Positions 8,739 through 16,367 of a stretch of 64,000 nucleotides of DNA are shown here, piece by piece. Both the position numbers and the translations under genes were made by a program. The DNA is taken from contig NZ_CP095061.1 in NCBI RefSeq assembly GCF_022921055.1, positions 1,713,501 through 1,777,500 on the forward strand, given 5' to 3'. The stretch is from Hymenobacter volaticus (GTDB taxonomy: Bacteria; Bacteroidota; Bacteroidia; Cytophagales; Hymenobacteraceae). The notes below the pieces were generated by a model. That model worked only from the letters and a program-made list of their open reading frames with translations, ran no database searches and was not told where the DNA came from. Position 1 is the first letter of the stretch, and each line of letters starts with the position of its first letter.

Positions 8739-10418
8739 ATGAAACATCTCACCGTTTACCTTTTTGCCCTCATTGCCAGCTCCAGCTTCGCACTCCGGCC
8801 CACAACCGAAAAGCAAGTGGCAAGCGCGGCCGCCGTGCCCGACCTGCCGAAAGTGGTGGAGCCCTCGTTTAGCAAAGACACCTTCAACATTGTGAAATAC
8901 GGCGCGGTAGCCGACGGTCAGACGTTAAATACCGAGGCATTCCGCAAGGCCATTGAGGCGTGCAGCCAGAAGGGCGGCGTGGTGCTCGTACCACGCGGCT
9001 TGTGGCTCACGGGGCCTATCGAACTGAAAAATAACGTGAACCTGCACGTAAAGCGTGGCGCGCTAGTCCAGTTCAGCAACAAGCTCTCAGACTTCAAGCT
9101 GATCAAAACCAATTGGGAAGGCGTGGATGCCGTGCGCAATCAGTCGCCTATTTCTGGCTACGATCTGCAAAACATTGCCATCACCGGGGAAGGTACTTTC
9201 GACGGAGCCGGCGACGCTTGGCGCATGGTAAAGAAAGAGAAGCTCAACGAAGGCCAGTGGCAGAAGCTGGTGAAGTCGGGCGGCGTGGTCGATGCCAAGG
9301 GAACCACGTGGTATCCCACGGCTCAGTCGTTGAAAGGCTCTACTACGGCAAAGCCCGGCATCTTGCAGCCCGGTAAAGACGTTGCCGATTTCGCCGACAT
9401 CAAAGATTTCCTGCGGCCCAACATGCTGAGTTTGCAGCGCTGCAAGAAAATTCTGCTGGAAGACTTTACCATTCAAAACTCCCCGGCCTGGACCATTCAC
9501 CCGCTGCTTTGCGAAGACATTACGCTCCGCAACGTAACGGCCCGCAACCCCTGGTACGGCCAAAATACCGACGCCCTCGACCTGGAATCGTGCCGCAACG
9601 GCATTGTAGAAAACTGCACCTTCGACGTGGGCGATGATGGTATCTGCATCAAGTCGGGCCGCGACGAGCAGGGCCGCAAGCGCGGCGTACCCACCGAAAA
9701 CTTCATTATCCGCGACACCAAAGTGTACCACGCGCACGGTGGCTTCGTGATTGGCTCTGAAATGTCGGGCGGGGCGCGCAACCTGTACGTGAGCAACTGC
9801 ACCTTTATTGGTACCGACGTAGGCCTGCGGTTCAAGACCGCGCGCGGCCGCGGTGGCATCGTGGAAAACATCTTCGTGGACGGCGTTGATATGACCGATA
9901 TTGCCGGCGAAGCCATCCTGTTCGACATGTACTACGCCGCCAAGGACCCGGTGCAAGTGAACGGCGAAGCGTTTTCTATTCCTGAAATTCAAGCCGAACC
10001 GCTAGGGGAGGGCACGCCGCAATTCCGCAACTTCCGCATCAAGAACGTGACGTGCAAAGGCGCGGCCACCGGCATCTTAGTCCGGGGTCTGCCCGAAATG
10101 AACGTGAAGGATATTGAAATTGAAAACGCGGTGCTGGAAAGCAAAAGGGGCCTGGTATGCCAGGAAGGTAGTGGCATTAGCCTGAAAAACGTGGCCTTGT
10201 TCTCCACCGAAACCAAGCCCGTGCTGGAAGTGCAAAACAGCCAGAACATCACTCTCGACAACATCCGGTATGCCGCCGGCGCCGACCTGCTACTGCGCGT
10301 CACTGGCGACCGTAGCAAAGCCGTGAAGCTCGTTAACACCAACACCAAATCGGCGAAGAAGGACGTGGAAATCGGCCAGAAAGTCGCCAAAAAGGTGGTC
10401 ACGATTTCGCAACGGTAG
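8739..10418 (+). CDS. Glycoside hydrolase family 28 (polygalacturonase)
   Basis: The 559-residue protein has a short signal peptide (MKHLTVYLFALIASSSFA), an N-terminal pectate-lyase-3-like start (FNIVKYGAVADGQTLNTEAFRKAIEACSQ, split here as the family's opening repeat), and a right-handed beta-helix. The GH28 catalytic set is intact: NTDALDLES, the double Asp in VGDDGICIKSG, HAHGGFVIGSEMSGG, and the substrate-binding RFK in GLRFKTARGRGG. It should hydrolyse alpha-1,4-galacturonide bonds in the periplasm or at the surface. An insertion of roughly 70 residues before the catalytic core is present, as in many Bacteroidota members. It follows susCD and so belongs to the same pectin locus. Confidence 0.93.
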   Translation: MKHLTVYLFALIASSSFALRPTTEKQVASAAAVPDLPKVVEPSFSKDTFNIVKYGAVADGQTLNTEAFRKAIEACSQKGGVVLVPRGLWLTGPIELKNNVNLHVKRGALVQFSNKLSDFKLIKTNWEGVDAVRNQSPISGYDLQNIAITGEGTFDGAGDAWRMVKKEKLNEGQWQKLVKSGGVVDAKGTTWYPTAQSLKGSTTAKPGILQPGKDVADFADIKDFLRPNMLSLQRCKKILLEDFTIQNSPAWTIHPLLCEDITLRNVTARNPWYGQNTDALDLESCRNGIVENCTFDVGDDGICIKSGRDEQGRKRGVPTENFIIRDTKVYHAHGGFVIGSEMSGGARNLYVSNCTFIGTDVGLRFKTARGRGGIVENIFVDGVDMTDIAGEAILFDMYYAAKDPVQVNGEAFSIPEIQAEPLGEGTPQFRNFRIKNVTCKGAATGILVRGLPEMNVKDIEIENAVLESKRGLVCQEGSGISLKNVALFSTETKPVLEVQNSQNITLDNIRYAAGADLLLRVTGDRSKAVKLVNTNTKSAKKDVEIGQKVAKKVVTISQR

Positions 10419-10714
10419 CCGTAGCTTGTTGGGGCAAATTTCCTCTTCTCACCTGAGGAGAGAACGTTACTCCTCAGCGCAATCTAGGCAGCTAATCTCG
10501 GTTCGAAAGTTGTTTAGTTGAGGCATCCTGCTTACACTTACATAGCACATGCTGCTCCAACCACTGTGCTACCGTAGTTGAAATGACCGTCATGGCAAGC
10601 TTGTCAGCGCATGACGTCCGAGGTAAAAAAATAGCATCTAACCACCCCAACCGCTCCTTCGTGGGGCGCGGAACTAGCGTCTAGTCTAGTAAAGTCTCAG
10701 TTTAAATTCACTGC
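10419..10714. other. Intergenic region before the GH105 gene
   Basis: This 296-base gap contains no convincing coding frame. I see neither a strong hairpin nor a copy of the CGTT-N6-AACG element. It presumably holds a promoter for the GH105 gene, but no consensus -7 TAnnTTTG box is clear. Confidence 0.4.
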
Positions 10715-12661
10715 ATGTCCTTTCGCCGCTTCCTTTCCGCCGGCCTCCTGCTGGCCTCCCTTACCACCAACGCGCAAACGCTGGCCAAACCGGCCACTGG
10801 TCCGGCTATGTCGCAGCGCATGGCAGACGCTTTCATTAGCTGGCACCCCGATTCTATTCTAATCGGCACTCGCAAAACCGCCCGTTGGGACTACGAGCAA
10901 GGATTGATGATGAAGGCCTTGGAGCGCGTGTGGGAGCGTACCGGCGACGCCCGCTACTTCACTTACATCCAAAAAGACCTCGACCAGTTTGTGTTGCCCG
11001 ACGGCACGATTCGCACCTACAAGCTGGAAGACTATAACCTTGACAACCTAACCACTGGTCACGCGCTGCTGCTCTTAAGCCAACTGTCGTTGGGCAGCCA
11101 AGCAACGCAGCAGAAGTACGTGAAGGCCGCGCAACTACTGCGCAAGCAGCTCGACGGCCAGCCGCGCACCCAAGCGGGCGGCTTCTGGCACAAGAAAATC
11201 TACCCGAACCAGATGTGGCTCGATGGTCTCTACATGGCCGAGCCGTTCTACGCCGAGTACAGCAAGCTCTTCAACCAGCCCGCCGGCTTCGACGATGTGG
11301 CCAAGCAGTTTGCTCTCATCGAGAAGAACCTAGTGGACCCCAAAACCGGCCTGCTCTACCACGGCTACGACGAAAGCAAAGAGCAGAAATGGGCCAACAA
11401 AACCACCGGCCAGTCGCCCAACTTTTGGGACCGGGGCATGGGCTGGTACGCCATGGCGCTCGTGGATGTACTCGACTATTTCCCCGCCAATCATCCGCAG
11501 CGGGCGCAGCTCATCAAAGACGTGCAACGCCTAGCCCCGGTGCTAGCCAAGTACCAAGACCCCAAAACCGGCACTTGGTCGTTGGTGGTTGACCAAGCCA
11601 CCCGCAAAGGCAATTACGCCGAAGCTTCGGGCAGCAGCATGTTTGTGTACGCGCTGGCCAAAGGCGTGCGCATGGGCTACCTCGACAGCAAGTACGCGGC
11701 CGTGGCCAAGAAAGGCTACGATGGATTGCTGAAAACCTTTGTGGCTACGGAAGGCAACGCGCTGGCCTTCAACGGCACAGTGAGCGTAGGAGGCCTCGGC
11801 GGCAATCCGTACCGGGATGGTAGTTTCGAGTATTACTTGAGCGAACCGCTCCGCAAAAACGACCTGAAAGGCGTGGGCCCCTTTATTCTGGCCAGCGTGG
11901 AAATGGAAATTGCTGCTGAAAGTGCTCTAGGCAAAGGTAAAACGGTAGCCGTTGATAACTACTTCAACCACGAAACGCGCAAAAACAACCTCAGTGGGCA
12001 AACGGAGACCTGGCACTACACTTGGGAGGAACGCACCCACGGCGGCTTCTACTTGTGGGGCAACCAGTTTCGCGAATTAGGTGCCAAAACCGTAACGGTG
12101 CCCACTGCCCCCACCGCCGCGTCCTTGAAAGGAGTAAACGTGTACATCATCGTCGATCCGGACAGCAAGAAAGAGTCGCCGCAACCCAACTTCGTGAAGC
12201 CTGCCGACGTGCAGGCCGTGACGGATTGGGTGAAAGCGGGTGGCACGCTCATGTTGATGGCCAATGACACCTCGAACTGCGAGATTCCGCGTTTCAATAC
12301 GCTGGCAAAAGCATTTGGCATCACCTTCACGAACACCAGCATGAATATGGTGAAAGGCGACCAGTTCGAGCAGGGCCTAGTGAAATTCCCGGCGGGCAAT
12401 GCAGTTTTCAAAACCGCCAAAACCGCCTACGTGAAAGAGTTATCGGTGCTAGACGTGAAGAGTTCCGCTACGCCCTTGGTGAGCACCGGCAGCAGCGTCA
12501 TCATGGCTACCGCCAAATTGGGCAAAGGAACCGTGTTTGCCATCGGCGACCCGTGGCTGTACAACGAGTACACCGACGGACGCAAAATCCCGGATACCTT
12601 CGACAACTTCGAAGCCGGCAAAGACCTAGCGACCTGGCTGCTGCAACAGTCTGGCCGCTAA
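10715..12661 (+). CDS. GH105 unsaturated galacturonyl hydrolase with extra C-terminal domain
   Basis: The 648-residue protein has a signal peptide (MSFRRFLSAGLLLASLTTNAQ) and, from about residue 35 to 410, an (alpha/alpha)6-barrel of the YteR/YesR type: WDYEQGLMMKALERVW, YNLDNLTTGHALLLL, IYPNQMWLDGLYMAEPFYAEY (with the catalytic Asp), FWDRGMGWYAMALVDVLDYF and ASGSSMFVYALAKGV. GH105 enzymes hydrate the unsaturated uronic acid left at the non-reducing end by lyases and release it. About 240 further residues contain NVYIIVDPDSKKE, VTDWVKAGGTLMLMANDTSN and GKGTVFAIGDPWLYNEY. These look like a DUF4350/glutamine-amidotransferase-like Rossmann domain of unknown function. Only some family members carry this tail. 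A terminator shared with lacI lies downstream. Confidence 0.88.
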   Translation: MSFRRFLSAGLLLASLTTNAQTLAKPATGPAMSQRMADAFISWHPDSILIGTRKTARWDYEQGLMMKALERVWERTGDARYFTYIQKDLDQFVLPDGTIRTYKLEDYNLDNLTTGHALLLLSQLSLGSQATQQKYVKAAQLLRKQLDGQPRTQAGGFWHKKIYPNQMWLDGLYMAEPFYAEYSKLFNQPAGFDDVAKQFALIEKNLVDPKTGLLYHGYDESKEQKWANKTTGQSPNFWDRGMGWYAMALVDVLDYFPANHPQRAQLIKDVQRLAPVLAKYQDPKTGTWSLVVDQATRKGNYAEASGSSMFVYALAKGVRMGYLDSKYAAVAKKGYDGLLKTFVATEGNALAFNGTVSVGGLGGNPYRDGSFEYYLSEPLRKNDLKGVGPFILASVEMEIAAESALGKGKTVAVDNYFNHETRKNNLSGQTETWHYTWEERTHGGFYLWGNQFRELGAKTVTVPTAPTAASLKGVNVYIIVDPDSKKESPQPNFVKPADVQAVTDWVKAGGTLMLMANDTSNCEIPRFNTLAKAFGITFTNTSMNMVKGDQFEQGLVKFPAGNAVFKTAKTAYVKELSVLDVKSSATPLVSTGSSVIMATAKLGKGTVFAIGDPWLYNEYTDGRKIPDTFDNFEAGKDLATWLLQQSGR

Positions 12662-12846
12662 GTGAAGCGCGCCTTGTTGGCTGGAACCTGTGGTGAGAGG
12701 AATCAACATGCAGGGTGCGCTTCTTCGTTTCTGGCTTGCCTTCACCAAGTTCAAAGAAAGTTTGTGAGGGCAAGCCAGTAAACGACCTAGTGAACTTTCT
12801 TCAAACTGCTTGAATGGAAGTAGAGCAGTAGCACCTTCCTAAACAC

Positions 12847-12893
12847 AAAGCCCGAGGGGACATCAGCTAAAGTTGATGTCCCCCTCGGGCTTT
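12847..12893. terminator. Bidirectional terminator between GH105 gene and lacI
   Basis: The stem AAAGCCCGAGGGGACATCA pairs with its complement (one extra C bulged) around an 8-base loop. It ends in TTT on the plus strand and AAA/TTT on the minus strand, and so serves both convergent genes. Confidence 0.85.
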
Positions 12894-12956
12894 AAAAGTT
12901 AGTAACACGTTTCTATACAAGCCGTATTATAGCAAAATAGGCTATGCAGCAAGAAC

Positions 12957-14009
12957 TTACAGCGTGCGTGTTACTCCTAGAGGCTCTGCGTGTTCGGCCA
13001 AGCTTGTAGAGTTGCGGACGATAAGCTCAGTTGGAATCTTAACGGTATCGACGGGCTTGGCGCGCTGCTTGTTTTCAATCAAGTCAATCAGCCTTTCGGC
13101 GGCTACTTGCCCTATTTCCTGCGCTGGCTGCACCACGGTGCTCAGGGAAGGAGACAGCAAATCGGCGACGTTCAGGTTCGTAAAGCCAATAAGGGATACA
13201 TCTTCGGGAATGGCGAGCCGGCGCTGGTGCAGCGCTTTCAGGCAACCAACGGCTAGCCGGTCGGAGGCGGTAAAGAAGGCGTCGGGGATAGGGTCGAGGG
13301 CCATGAGTTCGTCGACCATCGGGCCTACTTCGTCGGGGCCAAACGTGCCGTACCGGATCAGGTTTTCATCGAATTCTAAGCCATACTTTTCCAGAGCGGC
13401 GCGGTAACCTGCCAAGCGCTCCTGCGTGATGCTCAGCCACGGCTGAATGGTAAGGTGCGCAATGCGCCGCCGCCCCGATTGAATCAGGTGCTCGGTAGCA
13501 GCAAAAGCGCCGCCGAAATTGTCGGCCACTACTTGCGTCACGTTCAGCGCCGCCGACACCCGGTCGAACAACACCACGGGTACCTGCTTATCAATTACGT
13601 CGCGCAGGTGCGACACATCCGACGTTTCGCTGGAAAGAGAAATCAGCAACCCGTCCACCTTGCGCGACATGGCCTGGTTTACGTTGGCCATCTCCCGCTC
13701 GTATGATTCCTGGCTTTGGAAGATGATAACGTGGTAACCGCGGTTGTAAGCAATGGCCTCGATGCCGTTGATGGCCTGCGAGAAGAAATAGTTGGCAATT
13801 TGGGGTACAATAACTCCGATAGCACGGCTAGAACTGCCTTTCAGACTGAGCGCAATGGGGTTGGGCCGGTAGTTGAGCCGCTCCGCGCATTCCATTACCA
13901 GCCGCTTAGTTTCCGGATTGATCTCGTAGCTGCCCCGTAAGGCACGGGACACGGTAGAAGTGGAAAGGTTAAGCTCGCGGGCAATGTCTTTTATCGTGAA
14001 TGTTTCCAA
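12957..14009 (-). CDS. LacI-family transcriptional regulator, probable uronate regulator
   Basis: The 350-residue protein begins with the LacI helix-turn-helix (TIKDIARELNLSTSTVSRALRGSYEINPETKRLV) and hinge (NYRPNPIALSLKGSSSRAIGVIVPQ). A periplasmic-binding-protein-like effector domain follows, with FDRV, AATEHLIQSGRRRIAHLTI, DAFFTASDRLAVGCLKAL, GFTNLNVADLLSPSLSTVVQP. It lies divergent to kduD in the centre of the pectin locus. By position and by analogy to LacI-type regulators of uronate catabolism it probably represses or activates these operons in response to KDG or another intermediate. The effector is inferred. The candidate operator at 14171-14184 lies in its own divergent promoter region, suggesting autoregulation. 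Confidence 0.9.
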   Translation of the reverse strand: METFTIKDIARELNLSTSTVSRALRGSYEINPETKRLVMECAERLNYRPNPIALSLKGSSSRAIGVIVPQIANYFFSQAINGIEAIAYNRGYHVIIFQSQESYEREMANVNQAMSRKVDGLLISLSSETSDVSHLRDVIDKQVPVVLFDRVSAALNVTQVVADNFGGAFAATEHLIQSGRRRIAHLTIQPWLSITQERLAGYRAALEKYGLEFDENLIRYGTFGPDEVGPMVDELMALDPIPDAFFTASDRLAVGCLKALHQRRLAIPEDVSLIGFTNLNVADLLSPSLSTVVQPAQEIGQVAAERLIDLIENKQRAKPVDTVKIPTELIVRNSTSLAEHAEPLGVTRTL

Positions 14010-14165
14010 CGGTCAGACGGGTTTGGAAGGAGTAGGGTAGGGGGTAAACTCTCTAAAGTGCAATGCCTGCAAAAAGCAGTGGAGAGGGGCTTGCGGGGCT
14101 GAAAGTATAAATAGCTGGCCGAATTTCTCTAAACTCAACTATCGATACCAGTTGGAACGCACATC

Positions 14166-14189
14166 GGCAACGTTCCCGATAACGTTTGC
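14166..14189. promoter_or_regulatory. Candidate LacI-family operator in the lacI-kduD divergent region
   Basis: The core CGTTCCCGATAACG (14171-14184) has CGTT/AACG arms and shares GGCAACGTT, the central CCG and TAACG with the sequence upstream of susC. It is about 160 bases from the regulator start and 133 bases from kduD. The recurrence in two promoter regions of the same locus is the evidence; binding is inferred. Confidence 0.55.
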
Positions 14190-14254
14190 GCGAATAAACA
14201 TTGTGCTATTCTTCCTTTTGGAGTACACAACTTTTAATCTTAACATAACAGATG

Positions 14255-14282
14255 TACTGTATGTCGTACGAAAAGTACAGTA
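14255..14282. repeat. Inverted repeat TACTGTA-N14-TACAGTA upstream of kduD
   Basis: Two perfect 7-base arms, 14255-14261 and 14276-14282, lie 35 bases before the kduD start. The site could be a second regulator target or a small leader hairpin; no regulator can be assigned. Confidence 0.4.
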
Positions 14283-14316
14283 TTTTCTCCCGAAAAGTTT
14301 ACAAACTCCTATTCGC

Positions 14317-15087
14317 ATGGCTTTAGCTGCTTCCTTCGATTTAACTGGCAAACGTGCCCTAGTAACGGGCTGTACTCGGGGGATCGGGCAGGCAATGGCC
14401 ATTGGATTGGCCGAGGCGGGCGCCGATATCATCGGCGTGTCGGCCTCTTTGGCGCTCGAAGGCAGTGAAACCGAGCAGGCAGTGCAGGCTCTAGGCCGCG
14501 AGTTCAAAGCCTACAAAGCCGATTTCGGCGACCGGGCGCAAGTGGATACGTTTATCACCCAAGTGCAGGCCGACTTCCCGCAAATCGACATCCTGATCAA
14601 CAACGCCGGCACCATCAAAAGGGCTCCGGCGGCCGAGCACTCCGACGAGTTGTGGGATGAAGTGTTAGCCATCAACCTCGATGCACCGTTCCGGTTGGCG
14701 CGCGCCATCGGCGGCCAAATGCTGCGCCAAGGTTCGGGCAAAATCATTTTTACGGCCTCATTGCTTACTTTCCAAGGCGGCATCAACGTGCCCGGATACG
14801 CAGCGAGCAAAGGCGCTATTGGCAGCGTGGTGAAAGCGCTAGCCAACGAGTGGGCCGGCCGCGGGGTCAATGTCAATGCCATTGCTCCCGGCTACATTGC
14901 CACCGACAACACCGAAGCCCTGCGCAACGACCCCGACCGCTCCGCCAGCATCCTGGGTCGTATCCCGGCTGGCCGCTGGGGCACCCCCGACGACTTCAAA
15001 GGTCCGACCGTGTTCCTCGCTTCATCGGCCGCCGACTACGTGCACGGTACCATCCTTACGGTCGACGGTGGCTGGATGGGCCGCTAG
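14317..15087 (+). CDS. kduD: 2-dehydro-3-deoxy-D-gluconate 5-dehydrogenase
   Basis: The 256-residue short-chain dehydrogenase has the NAD(H)-binding motif TGCTRGIGQAMAIGLAEAGADIIG, the NNAG motif in ILINNAGTIKRAPA, and the catalytic Ser-Tyr-Lys in TASLLTFQGGINVPGYAASKGAI. The segment RAPAAEHSDELWDEVLAINLDAPF and the C-terminal HGTILTVDGGWMGR are typical of KduD. The enzyme reduces 3-deoxy-D-glycero-2,5-hexodiulosonate to 2-keto-3-deoxygluconate (KDG), the second step for unsaturated galacturonate. I chose the ATG at 14317; the longer open frame upstream is AT-rich promoter DNA. It opens an operon with kduI and kdgF. Confidence 0.93.
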   Translation: MALAASFDLTGKRALVTGCTRGIGQAMAIGLAEAGADIIGVSASLALEGSETEQAVQALGREFKAYKADFGDRAQVDTFITQVQADFPQIDILINNAGTIKRAPAAEHSDELWDEVLAINLDAPFRLARAIGGQMLRQGSGKIIFTASLLTFQGGINVPGYAASKGAIGSVVKALANEWAGRGVNVNAIAPGYIATDNTEALRNDPDRSASILGRIPAGRWGTPDDFKGPTVFLASSAADYVHGTILTVDGGWMGR

Positions 15088-15169
15088 AATCGGTTTCTGA
15101 AATTGTCTTCTCTACCGCGCTATTGCTTTCTTTAGCAAACCTTAGTACCTCACTCACTTCCTTTCCAAG

Positions 15170-16000
15170 ATGAACCAACGCTATGCCATCGGCCCGCGCG
15201 AAACCGCGGCAATGACCACCGACGAACTCCGGGAGAACTTCCTGCTCGAAGACCTGTTTGTGGCCGGCACCATCGAGTTGGTCTACACGCATTACGACCG
15301 CATGATTGTGGGCGGGGCCGTGCCCACCACGGAGCCGCTGCCCCTGCCTAACCCCGAGAACCTAAAGGCCGAGTACTTCCTGCAACGCCGGGAACTAGGC
15401 ATCCTCAATATTGGGGCCGCGGGCACCGTCACCGTCGATGGCACGGTGCACGAGCTTGGCAACCAAGACTGCCTCTATGTGGGCAAGGATACGCGGGAGG
15501 TTGTTTTTGCCTCAACGGATAGCAGCCAGCCCGCGCAATACTATTTGCTTTCGGCTCCGGCGCACCATGCTTACCCGACGCGGCGCATGACGCAGGCTGA
15601 GGCCACACCCGTGCAGCTAGGTTCGTCGGAAACGGCTAATGAGCGCACCATCTTCAAATACATCTACCTCGAAGGCATTCAAAGCTGTCAACTCGTGATG
15701 GGGCTAACCCAACTCAAGCCCGGCTCGGTGTGGAACACGATGCCCTCGCACGTGCACGACCGGCGCATGGAGGTTTACGTCTACTTCGACCTGCCCGAAA
15801 ACCAGCGCGTGCTGCACATGATGGGCCAGCCGCAGCAAACACGCCCTTTGTGGGTAAACAACCGCCAAGCCGTACTCTCGCCCCCGTGGTCGATTCACAC
15901 CGGCTGCGGCACCAGTAACTACACGTTCATTTGGGGTATGGCCGGCGAGAACCTCGAGTACACCGACATGGACCCCGTTACCATCGATCAACTCCGCTAA
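15170..16000 (+). CDS. kduI: 5-dehydro-4-deoxy-D-glucuronate isomerase
   Basis: This 276-residue protein is the usual KduI length. The metal-binding cupin signature is seen as TMPSHVHDRRMEVYVYFDLPENQRVLHMMG, and the family's ending SNYTFIWGMAGENLEYTDMDPV is intact, as is the start RYAIGPRETAAMTTDELRENFLLEDLF. KduI isomerises 5-keto-4-deoxyuronate to 3-deoxy-D-glycero-2,5-hexodiulosonate, which KduD next door reduces. It lies between kduD and kdgF, 82 and 7 bases away, and so is almost certainly co-transcribed. Confidence 0.96.
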   Translation: MNQRYAIGPRETAAMTTDELRENFLLEDLFVAGTIELVYTHYDRMIVGGAVPTTEPLPLPNPENLKAEYFLQRRELGILNIGAAGTVTVDGTVHELGNQDCLYVGKDTREVVFASTDSSQPAQYYLLSAPAHHAYPTRRMTQAEATPVQLGSSETANERTIFKYIYLEGIQSCQLVMGLTQLKPGSVWNTMPSHVHDRRMEVYVYFDLPENQRVLHMMGQPQQTRPLWVNNRQAVLSPPWSIHTGCGTSNYTFIWGMAGENLEYTDMDPVTIDQLR

Positions 16001-16007
16001 AACTCTT

Positions 16008-16349
16008 ATGTCAACTACTGAAACCAACTTCCATCTCGGCAACGATAGCCAGCCTTGGGTGCAAGTAGCCGAAGGCATGCGCCGTCAGGTGCTGGCTTAT
16101 GATCCGCAGATGATGCTGGTCCGGGTGGCATTCGAGAAAGGAGGCATAGGCGCCTTGCATCACCATGTGCACACGCAAATCACGTACGTGCAAAGCGGTG
16201 TGTTCAAGGCCGTAGTAGGCGACGAGACACGTGTGATGCAGGCCGGCGACGTGTTTTATGCGCCCTCCAACGTGTGGCACAGCGTGGAATGTCTGGAAGC
16301 CGGTGTGCTGGTCGATACGTTCAGCCCCATGCGCGAAGACTTTATCTAG
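16008..16349 (+). CDS. kdgF: Unsaturated uronate-linearising cupin KdgF
   Basis: The 113-residue single cupin has the metal-binding run LHHHVHTQITYVQSGVF and a later His in SNVWHSVECLEAG. It ends with DTFSPMREDFI, which matches the Asp and Arg end motif (DxFxPxRxDF) of KdgF proteins. KdgF converts the cyclic 4,5-unsaturated uronate released by lyases or GH105 into the linear 4-deoxy-5-keto form. Its position immediately after kduI agrees with this step preceding KduI. The gene is cytoplasmic (no signal peptide) and starts 7 bases after the kduI stop. Confidence 0.92.
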   Translation: MSTTETNFHLGNDSQPWVQVAEGMRRQVLAYDPQMMLVRVAFEKGGIGALHHHVHTQITYVQSGVFKAVVGDETRVMQAGDVFYAPSNVWHSVECLEAGVLVDTFSPMREDFI

Positions 16350-16367
16350 CGGGTTCCTCTCTACCTG

